Source: Bacteroidales bacterium (lineage in GTDB: Bacteria; Bacteroidota; Bacteroidia; Bacteroidales; Tenuifilaceae). From it: 23,968 bases of DNA. Position numbers and translations under genes: made by a program. Location: assembly GCA_008933525.1 (NCBI GenBank), contig WBUV01000002.1, positions 1 to 23,968 of the forward strand, read 5' to 3'. Positions 1 through 8,100 of this stretch are shown piece after piece; position 1 is the first letter of the stretch; every line of letters starts with the position of its first letter. Below the pieces are notes generated by a model. It searched no databases and had not been told where the DNA came from. It was given only the letters and a program-made list of their open reading frames with translations.

Positions 1-131
1 CTTCACCATCATCACAAAAAATTTATTAAAAAAAACAATACTACCGCAAACGATTTATTCCTAAAAACCCTGAAAAAACTGATGCAAAATTAACCAAAAG
101 TTAACTCGAAATTAGTTGAAAGTCATCTTTT

Positions 132-150
132 TTCGTAACTTGTTTACGAA
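132..150 (+). promoter_or_regulatory. Inverted repeat overlapping a possible promoter of the glycogen operon
   Basis: Two perfect 7-bp arms, TTCGTAA (132-138) and TTACGAA (144-150), flank a 5-nt spacer about 50 bp before the debranching gene. The repeat overlaps TAACTTG (136-142), a partial match to the Bacteroidota -7 element TAnnTTTG, with TTG (116-118) 17 nt upstream as a possible -33 element. The size (19 bp) and the overlap suit a dimeric repressor operator, but a short 5'UTR hairpin is equally possible. No regulator gene lies beside it. The rest of 1-200 is AT-rich and I see no gene in it. Confidence 0.35.
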
Positions 151-200
151 TTCTGGACAAAAATTCTACCACAAATTAACAAATAATTACGTTAGCAACC

Positions 201-2144
201 ATGAAGTACTTAGCATTCGACAAAGAACAGCTGGTAAACCTAGAGTATTCCTTAAACAGGGAAATACTAAGCACCAACCGTGCTGGTGGGTATTTTAGTA
301 CCACAATAATCCTATGCAACACCCGCAAGTATCATGGACTGATGATTTTACCCATTGATGAATTCGACGGAGAAAATCACGTTTTACTTTCGAACGTTGA
401 CGAAACCGTTGTACAGCACGGACAATCCTTCAACCTTGGTATCCACCGTTACCCTGGCATTTACGAGCCACGCGGGCATAAGTACATTGTTGATTTTGAG
501 TACGAACCAACACCAACATTAACCTACCGTGTAGGTGGTGTTATCCTCAAAAAGGAACTGCTTTTTGTGCACAACGAGGAGCAATTCATGATACGCTACA
601 CGCTAGTTGATGCTCATAGTCCAACGAAACTAAGAATTAAACCTTTCCTTGCTTTCCGAAATGCTCACAAATTGAGCAAAGCGAACCTTTGGGCAAATAC
701 CAAATATCAAACTTGCGCTAATGGGGTAAAGTATAAACTTTATACCGGTTTCCCATTTCTACATCTGCAAACAAACAAGAAAAATGAGTTTGTAGCCACA
801 CCCGACTGGTACTATAACATAGAGTACATGGAGGAATTAAAACGTGGTTATGAAGGGCACGAAGATTTATTTGTTCCGGGTTACATTGAAATTCCAATAA
901 AAAAAGGTGAAAGCATAATTTTTTCAGCAGCTACATCGGAGCAAGCTCCTGCAAGCCTGCTTAAGAAATTTAACGCAGAGTTACTCCGACGCCCTAAGAA
1001 GGACAACTTTATGAATTGCATTGCAAACGCAGCTCATCAACTTATTGTTCAGAAAGGAAAGAAACACGATATTATTGCAGGATACCCATGGTTTGGCAGT
1101 TGGGGACGCGACACATTCATATCACTACCTGGATTAACGCTGGGATTGAATGACGATAAAATGTGCAAAACAATACTGGATTCGCTAAGTCACGACCTTA
1201 AAAACGGACTATTCCCCAATATGGGCAATGCGACATCGGTTGCTTTTAACTCGGTGGATGCTCCGCTATGGTACTTCTGGGCAATCCAGCAATACTTCTA
1301 CCATACAAAAAACCACAAGGATGTTTGGCACGATTACGGTAAAAAGATGAAAACTATCCTTAAGGGTTACAGGGAAGGTTTGGCCTACAACATCAAGATG
1401 CAACCCAACGGGTTGATTTGGGCTGGCGAAAAGGGCTTTGCCCTAACCTGGATGGATGCTGTGGTTTGCGGAAAACCCGTAACACCTCGCATTGGTTATC
1501 CGGTTGAAATTAATGCGCTTTGGTACAACGCCATTATGTTTACCATTGAACTTGCCTCAATGAATAAGGACTCGCGCTTTGTAAAGGAATGGTTACCCAT
1601 TGCTGAGTTGGCAAAAAAATCGTTCGAGGAGTTATTCTGGATTCCTGAAAAGAATTACCTAGCCGATTATGTGGATGAGAATGGTCAAAATATCGATGTT
1701 CGTCCAAACCAAATATTTGCCGTTTCATTACCATACAGCCCAATCGACGATGAGAAGAAACTTAACGTGCTCGACAAAGTTGAACGAAAACTATTTACCC
1801 CCAAAGGGCTACGAACTCTTTCGCCGCAGGCTCCGGACTACAAGGGGAAATACGAAGGCGACCAGGCAACTCGCGATGCAGCCTACCATCAAGGAACTGT
1901 TTGGCCATGGCTACTAGGAGCATACGTTGAAGCGCAATTCAAACTTCATGGGAAAAATGCGCTACATCTGGCCGAAAGCATAGTGGAATCGTTACAGGAA
2001 GATGTTGATATTCACGGAATATGCTCTGTAGCCGAAGTGTACGATGGCGACCCACCTCAACGCCCCAATGGATGTATATCGCAAGCGTGGAGCGTTGCTG
2101 AATTGGTAAGAATTGTAAAGATGATTGAAAAGTATAGCGATTAA
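201..2144 (+). CDS. Glycogen debranching enzyme (amylo-alpha-1,6-glucosidase, GH133-like)
   Basis: This 647-residue cytoplasmic enzyme is expected to hydrolyse alpha-1,6 branch points of glycogen. The N-terminal part (about residues 10-240) has the bacterial amylo-1,6-glucosidase N-domain signature, with STNRAGGYFSTT followed by NTRKYHGLM. The C-terminal part (about 270-640) is the (alpha/alpha)6 glucosidase domain with GYPWFGSWGRD at 294-304, whose Asp304 is the likely catalytic acid, and GTVWPWLLGAY near 565-575. The length is normal for the short prokaryotic type, which lacks the glucanotransferase half of the eukaryotic enzyme. It is the first gene of the operon and ends 21 bp before the GT4 gene. 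The ATG at 201 has no Shine-Dalgarno sequence, as usual in this phylum. The family call is firm; GlgX-type GH13 is excluded by the domain signature. Confidence 0.93.
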   Translation: MKYLAFDKEQLVNLEYSLNREILSTNRAGGYFSTTIILCNTRKYHGLMILPIDEFDGENHVLLSNVDETVVQHGQSFNLGIHRYPGIYEPRGHKYIVDFEYEPTPTLTYRVGGVILKKELLFVHNEEQFMIRYTLVDAHSPTKLRIKPFLAFRNAHKLSKANLWANTKYQTCANGVKYKLYTGFPFLHLQTNKKNEFVATPDWYYNIEYMEELKRGYEGHEDLFVPGYIEIPIKKGESIIFSAATSEQAPASLLKKFNAELLRRPKKDNFMNCIANAAHQLIVQKGKKHDIIAGYPWFGSWGRDTFISLPGLTLGLNDDKMCKTILDSLSHDLKNGLFPNMGNATSVAFNSVDAPLWYFWAIQQYFYHTKNHKDVWHDYGKKMKTILKGYREGLAYNIKMQPNGLIWAGEKGFALTWMDAVVCGKPVTPRIGYPVEINALWYNAIMFTIELASMNKDSRFVKEWLPIAELAKKSFEELFWIPEKNYLADYVDENGQNIDVRPNQIFAVSLPYSPIDDEKKLNVLDKVERKLFTPKGLRTLSPQAPDYKGKYEGDQATRDAAYHQGTVWPWLLGAYVEAQFKLHGKNALHLAESIVESLQEDVDIHGICSVAEVYDGDPPQRPNGCISQAWSVAELVRIVKMIEKYSD

Positions 2145-2165
2145 AACAACTAATGGCTTTTTGAT

Positions 2166-3446
2166 ATGAGAGTTTTAATGTTTGGCTGGGAGTTTCCCCC
2201 GCACATTACAGGAGGATTAGGAACAGCTTGTTTTGGTCTTACGAAGGGTATTGCAAAGCATAATGTTGATGTGATTTTTGTTGTGCCCAAAGCATACGGA
2301 GATGAGGATGGTTCATCGATTCGGCTTGTTGCTGCCGAGAATATCGATGTTGCACATACGAGCATGCAACTGGAGGAATTCTGGAAGCATATTCAATACC
2401 TGGAGATTAGCTCCAACATAGTTCCTTATGTTGACCCTGAGGAGTTTAAAAAGATAATCGACTCATCGGAGTTGGAATCATCGGAATCAAGTTCATTTAC
2501 CTCGCGCAAAAAGTTCAAGTTTACTGGCAAGTATGGCCCAAACCTAATGAGCGAGGTAACCCGCTACGCAATTATTGCGGCCACACTGGCATCGGAAAAT
2601 CATTTCGATGTAATTCATGCGCACGATTGGCTAACCTACCCTGCGGGTATTGCTGCCAAAATGGTATCGGGCAAACCATTGGTTATTCATGTTCACGCTA
2701 CAGAGTTCGACCGTAGCGGCGAGAACGTTAACCAAAGCGTTTACGATATTGAACGCCGCGGAATGGAGGTGGCCGATAAAATTATTACCGTGAGTAACTA
2801 CACCCGAAACATTGTAATAACTAGGTACGGAATACCCGAGGATAAAGTTATTACCGTGCATAACGGAGTTGATTTCTCAAATCATCAGGATGATGTTGAT
2901 TTGGAGCGTGGAGTTGATGAGCAAGTGGTCACATTCCTCGGACGAGTTACATTCCAAAAAGGCCCCGACTACTTTGTGGAGGCTGCCAACAAGGTTATCA
3001 AAAAACATCCAAATGTTCGCTTTGTAATGGCCGGCAGCGGCGATATGCTTAACCGTATGATTCGGCGAGTAGCAAAACTTGGCATTGCTCATAAATTCCA
3101 TTTTACGGGATTCCTTAAAGGACAAGATGTACACCACATGTTTGCCCTTAGCGATGTTTACGTTATGCCCTCGGTATCGGAACCTTTTGGAATTAGCCCA
3201 TTGGAGGCAATGCGTTCCAATGTTCCAGTTATCATATCTAAACAATCGGGTGTATCGGAAGTCCTTAAGTATGCCGTAAAAGTCGACTTTTGGGATGTGG
3301 ATGCTTTAGCCGATAGTATTTACGGATTACTTAACTATAAGGCACTGGCAAACTTCTTTATCCAGCACGGGCAGGATGAAGTAAATAATCTTAAGTGGGA
3401 TAATGCCGCCAAACAGGTTATTGACGTTTACAACTCGGTACTTTAA
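2166..3446 (+). CDS. GT4-family glycosyltransferase of the glycogen operon
   Basis: This is a 426-residue GT-B fold retaining glycosyltransferase. The N-terminus FGWEFPPHITGGLGT resembles the sugar-nucleotide loop of glycogen synthases, and HAHDW (151-155) is the usual acceptor-side motif. The C-terminal half has FLGRVTFQKGPDYF, MAGSGDM and the EX7E motif EPFGISPLE (Glu339 and Glu347). I infer that it transfers glucose to an alpha-glucan or malto-oligosaccharide, because it sits between debranching and GH57 amylase genes with gaps of 21 and 30 bp. The donor (UDP- or ADP-glucose), and whether it primes, elongates or disproportionates, cannot be read from sequence. It is often annotated simply as glycosyltransferase family 1/4. 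There is an acidic, serine-rich insert near residues 95-115. Confidence 0.88.
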   Translation: MRVLMFGWEFPPHITGGLGTACFGLTKGIAKHNVDVIFVVPKAYGDEDGSSIRLVAAENIDVAHTSMQLEEFWKHIQYLEISSNIVPYVDPEEFKKIIDSSELESSESSSFTSRKKFKFTGKYGPNLMSEVTRYAIIAATLASENHFDVIHAHDWLTYPAGIAAKMVSGKPLVIHVHATEFDRSGENVNQSVYDIERRGMEVADKIITVSNYTRNIVITRYGIPEDKVITVHNGVDFSNHQDDVDLERGVDEQVVTFLGRVTFQKGPDYFVEAANKVIKKHPNVRFVMAGSGDMLNRMIRRVAKLGIAHKFHFTGFLKGQDVHHMFALSDVYVMPSVSEPFGISPLEAMRSNVPVIISKQSGVSEVLKYAVKVDFWDVDALADSIYGLLNYKALANFFIQHGQDEVNNLKWDNAAKQVIDVYNSVL

Positions 3447-3476
3447 ACTTTGATAAATAATAAACCAATATAAGTG

Positions 3477-5093
3477 ATGAAGACAATTTGCTTTTACTTT
3501 CAGGTTCACCAGCCATACAGATTAAGGAGATATCGCTTTTTCGATATTGGTAAAAACCATAACTATTTCGACGACTTTGCCAATCGGTCAATTATGCGCA
3601 AAGTTGCCGAAAAGTGTTACCTACCTACCAATAAGTTGATGTTAGACCTTATTAACGAGTATGGCTATAGATTTAAAATATCGTACTCCATATCGGGTAC
3701 TGCTCTCGACCAATTTGAGCAATATGCCCCCGACGTTCTGGATAGTTTTAGAAAACTGGCAGAAACTGGCTGTGTGGAGTTTTTGGCCGAAACACATTCG
3801 CACTCACTATCTGCGCTCAAAAATAAGGACGAATTCTACCGCCAAATCGAAAGTCAAACCAAACGGCTGGAGGAACTAATTGGCTATAAGCCCAAAACGT
3901 TCCGCAATACCGAGCTAATTTACTCCGACGAAATTGGAGCAATGGTTGCCGACCTAGGCTACAAAGCAATGCTAACAGAGGGTGCCAAGCATATTCTTGG
4001 ATGGAAAAGTTCCAACTTCATTTATGCCAATGCTATCAACCCAAAACTAAAGCTGCTACTTAAAAATTTCAGATTAAGCGATGATATAGCCTTCCGTTTC
4101 TCGAACCGCGAGTGGAGCGATTGGCCATTAACCACCGAAAAGTTTGTTCATTGGCTCAACAACATAGACCCTAAGGAGGAAATTGTAAACCTATTTATGG
4201 ACTACGAAACCTTTGGCGAACACCAATGGGCAGAAACAGGTATTTTCGACTTTATGCGCGCTTTACCCGGTAGAGTTTTCAGCAGTTCAAACTTTGAGTT
4301 TCTAACTCCCTCGGAGGCTGCCGATAAACATCAGCCAATTGCTTTACTCCACGTTCCATATCCAATATCGTGGGCCGATGAGGAACGTGACCTAACCGCT
4401 TGGCTGGGTAATGAGTTACAAGATGAAGCCTTCAACCACCTCTACTCACTTTCCGACAAGATAGACAAGTTGGATGATGCCGGTTTAAAACGCGATTGGT
4501 TATACCTCCAAACAAGCGACCATTTTTACTACATGTGCACCAAATGGTTTAGCGATGGCGATGTGCACAAGTACTTCAACCCTTACGATTCTCCCTACGA
4601 AGCATTCATCAACTTTATGAATGTGCTTAGCGATTTTACTATCCGCCTAAAATCCAAAACCCTTGAGTTGAACTACTTTGCAAATACTAAAGTTGATATG
4701 GAGGAGGTAGATATTCTAATTCAACTCTATAAGCAGAAAATGCTTGAACTGGTCAAAATCAAAGGAGGTGAAATTATTAATGGTAACGGAAATGGCTTAG
4801 CCAAAAACTCTGAGGAAGTTCCAGAAGTAAAGAAAAAGAAGGCAAAAACAGGAACAAAGTCTAAGCAGCCAAAAACGCTCAAATCCGAAAAGTCTAAGGT
4901 TACAAGCAAAGTAAAACCTACAAAGGCTAGTGTAAGTAAAGCTAAATCGACTAAAACAAAATCCGGATCAGAAACGCCTAAACCTAAAGCAACAAAAACT
5001 GTTAAGAAATCATCAACTTCAAAAGTTGAAAGTAAATCCAAAGCAACAAAAGGAGTAGTGAAAAAATCGGCCAGTAAAACTAAGAAGGCATAG
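3477..5093 (+). CDS. GH57 alpha-amylase with a lysine-rich C-terminal tail
   Basis: This is a 538-residue cytoplasmic glycoside hydrolase of family 57, expected to act on alpha-1,4-glucans (endo-cleavage or transglycosylation). I start it at ATG 3477; a GTG at 3474 is adjacent and in frame but less likely. From the ATG, VHQP occupies residues 10-13. The conserved regions with both catalytic residues are present: nucleophile Glu146 in FRNTELIY and acid/base Asp242 in FMDYETFGEHQW. Some Bacteroidota 'amylase-like' relatives have lost one or both of these residues, so this copy is likely active. The catalytic module ends near residue 430. The last ~100 residues are a low-complexity Lys/Ser/Thr/Ala tail (for example KSEKSKVTSKVKPTKASVSK) with no hydrophobic segment, like histone H1 or Hc1 tails. 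The next gene starts 26 bp downstream. Confidence 0.9.
   Translation: MKTICFYFQVHQPYRLRRYRFFDIGKNHNYFDDFANRSIMRKVAEKCYLPTNKLMLDLINEYGYRFKISYSISGTALDQFEQYAPDVLDSFRKLAETGCVEFLAETHSHSLSALKNKDEFYRQIESQTKRLEELIGYKPKTFRNTELIYSDEIGAMVADLGYKAMLTEGAKHILGWKSSNFIYANAINPKLKLLLKNFRLSDDIAFRFSNREWSDWPLTTEKFVHWLNNIDPKEEIVNLFMDYETFGEHQWAETGIFDFMRALPGRVFSSSNFEFLTPSEAADKHQPIALLHVPYPISWADEERDLTAWLGNELQDEAFNHLYSLSDKIDKLDDAGLKRDWLYLQTSDHFYYMCTKWFSDGDVHKYFNPYDSPYEAFINFMNVLSDFTIRLKSKTLELNYFANTKVDMEEVDILIQLYKQKMLELVKIKGGEIINGNGNGLAKNSEEVPEVKKKKAKTGTKSKQPKTLKSEKSKVTSKVKPTKASVSKAKSTKTKSGSETPKPKATKTVKKSSTSKVESKSKATKGVVKKSASKTKKA
4782..5090 (+). other. Histone-like Lys/Ser/Thr-rich tail of the GH57 protein
   Basis: This segment encodes about 100 residues after the GH57 catalytic module. 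It opens with a Gly/Asn linker (NGNGNG) and a short acidic stretch (EEVPEV), then becomes almost entirely Lys, Ser, Thr, Ala and Val with few Pro, and no aromatic residue. It is strongly basic and predicted to be disordered. Such tails bind nucleic acid, polyphosphate or other polyanions in other proteins; which of these applies here is unknown. Confidence 0.85.
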
Positions 5094-5119
5094 TGATGTA
5101 TTGCAAACCATAAAATACA

Positions 5120-8100
5120 ATGGATATGAAGGATAAACTTTTAAAACCCGATTACCTATTCGAGGTTAGTTGGGAAGTTTGCAACAAAGTGGGGGGAATT
5201 CACACTGTAATATCCACCAAAGCGTTGAGCATCGAAAACGAACTCAAAAATAATTACATACTTATTGGCCCCGACGTTATTAAAGATACAGAAGTTAACC
5301 CTGAATTTTTGGAGGACACAACCCTTTTTGCATCATGGCGCCAAAAAGCGTTCGAGGAGGGATTGCCAATCCGAATAGGACGCTGGAACATTCCTTGCAA
5401 ACCAATTGCAATTATCATTAACTTCTCAGGGCTTATCTCTAAAAAAGATGAGGTTTTCAGGCTATTCTGGGAGGAATTTAAACTCGACTCCATATCGGGG
5501 CAGTGGGATTACATTGAACCCGCTTTGTTTGGCTATGCCGCTGGTAAAGTTATTGAAAGTTTCACCAACTTCCACCTGAGTTTACGACACCGAATTGTTG
5601 CTCAGTTTCATGAGTGGATGACAGGTACCGGTTTGCTTTACTTAAAAATGAATGTACCTCAAATAGGAACTGTATTTACCACACATGCCACTGCTCTAGG
5701 CCGAAGCATCGCTGGCAACAACGTTCCGTTGTACAACAATATGGAAAAATTCGACCCCGAAGGAAAAGCTAGGGAGTTCAACATAGTTTCGAAACAATCG
5801 TTAGAGAAAATTACTGCACAGGAGGCCGATTGTTTTACCACTGTAAGCGAAATAACGGCAAGGGAATGTAGCCATTTTTTAGAGAAAAAGGTTGATTTAA
5901 TAACGCCAAACGGTTTCGAAAACTCCTTTGTACCCGAAGCAGAGGAGTTCAAACTTCGGAGATTGGAGGGCAAAATTAAATTCTACGAGGTTGCCGAAGC
6001 AATGCTGGCTCACGATGTAGCAAAGGATAGCATTGTGGTTGGTATTAGTGGCCGTTACGAATTCAAGAACAAAGGCATAGATGTATTTATTGATGCCCTA
6101 GGCCGACTTAACAAGGAAAACAACTTAAACAAGGAAGTTCTTGCATTCCTTTTAATTCCAGCAGGACATCACGGTCCCAGAAAAGATGTTTTTCAAAACT
6201 TACGAGATAAGGATAAGGATTTTGAAAATTACATTATACTCGACGATACTCACGTTACACATTACCTAAACGACCCAGAAACAGAGCCAATACTACGCAA
6301 AATACGCTCGGTTGGTCTGAATAATTCCTCATCGGATAAAGTAAAAGTATTCTGGGTACCCTGTTACCTAAACGGCGATGATGGAATTTTCAACAAAGCT
6401 TACTATGATTTGCTTATTGGAATGGATGTAACTGTATTCCCATCCTACTACGAGCCTTGGGGCTACACTCCGCTAGAAAGTCTGGCCTTTAAAGTCCCAA
6501 CCATTACAACTTCCCTTGCTGGCTTTGGCGATTGGGTAAACCGACACTACAGCAAACCCAAGGATTCTATCAAGGTTATACACCGTAGCGACGATAACGA
6601 CTCCGAGATAGTTAACCAAATTGTTGGAAGTTTGCAAGGATATATAAAACTCGATATGTCCAAGCGTAATGAACTAATGGAAAACGCTGGCGATGTTGCC
6701 AATATTGCGCTCTGGAGCAACTTTGTGGATTACTACTACAATGCATACGACATTGCCCTTAACTGCGTTGGCGAACGCACACACCGATTCATGGAGTTTG
6801 AGCGTCAAGAGGTTTTACCTTCCATTGAGCGTAAGTTCAGACTGAATCAGCCCTCCTGGGTAAGATTAATTGTTCAGAAGAGCTTGCCAGAAAAATTAAA
6901 AACGCTCGACGATTTATCGCGCAACCTTTGGTGGTCATGGAGCATTGAGGCAAATGAACTGTTTGAGTCTATCGATAAAGAACTTTGGATAAAATGTGAA
7001 CAGAACCCTATTCTTTTCTTGGAAAGAATTAGCTTACCTCGCTTTCAGGAATTAGAACAAGACACCGTGTTTGTCGAAAAACTTCACTCAACTTACCTAA
7101 AGTTTACTTCGTATATGATGCAGAAGTACCAGCGAAAAGGACCAAAGATTGCGTACTTCAGTATGGAGTTTGGGCTTCATAGTTCACTAAAGCTTTACTC
7201 TGGCGGTTTGGGCGTACTTGCTGGCGACTACCTAAAAGAGGCGTCGGATAGCAATGTGGATTTGGTTGGTGTTGGTTTGCTTTACCGTTACGGCTACTTT
7301 ACACAAAACCTTACAGCATCGGGACAACAAATAGCAGTTTACGACCAGCAAAATTTCACTCAAACACTCGCAAATCCAGTAAGAGACGAGAATGGCAAGT
7401 GGGTAACTGTTAATGTGGCAATGCCTGGCCGTTTGGTTCACGCTCGTTTATGGAAGGTTGATGTTGGCCGAACAGAATTATACTTACTCGATACAGATTT
7501 TGAAGATAACCTAATCCAGGATAGATCGATAACGCACCACTTGTACGGCGGCGATTTAGAAAATCGCTTTAAGCAAGAGATGGTGCTCGGAATTGGCGGA
7601 GTTAGAGCGCTAACAGCACTTGGAATTGATGCAGATGTTTTCCACTTAAACGAAGGACACGCTGCATTCATAGGCCTTGAGCGATTGAGAGGCTACATAT
7701 GGGGCGAAAAACTGGCTTTCAACGAGGCCGTTGAGGTGGTTCGCTCTTCAAGTTTATACACAACGCACACACCGGTTCCTGCAGGTCACGATGCTTTTCC
7801 CGAAGAAATGGTCAGGGTTTATATGGCACACTACCCCGAAAGACTCAAAATTAATTGGGAACAATTTATGGATTTAGGCCGTACAATCCCTAGCGATTCA
7901 TCGCAAAAATTCTCGATGAGCAATTTAGCAGCAACTCTCTCGCAGGAAATTAATGGTGTTAGTTGGTTACACGGTGAGGTTAGCCGAAAAATGTTTGCAG
8001 GAATGTGGCCATGCTATTTCCCAAACGAGTTACACGTAAGTTACGTTACCAATGGGGTTCACTACCCAACCTGGGCCGCTAAAGAATGGCGAAACCTTCT

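Noticed and set aside
116..298. A 60-codon frame before and into the debranching gene.
   Set aside because: It overlaps the true start in another frame and covers the promoter-like repeat; the debranching frame has clear family motifs from its first residues.
2877..3245. A 122-codon minus-strand open frame within the GT4 gene.
   Set aside because: It is antisense to the conserved GT-B catalytic region and has no start signal or domain.
4761..4782. A second AAAGGAGGTGA with an ATG 8 nt downstream, inside the GH57 gene just before the basic tail.
   Set aside because: The ATG at 4780 is out of frame and gives only six codons before TAG. The bases are explained by the KGGE residues, so an internal start for the tail is not supported.
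4727..5041. A 104-codon minus-strand frame rich in Leu, Val, Phe and Asp.
   Set aside because: It is the complement of the lysine/serine/threonine codons of the GH57 tail, so its hydrophobic look is an artefact.
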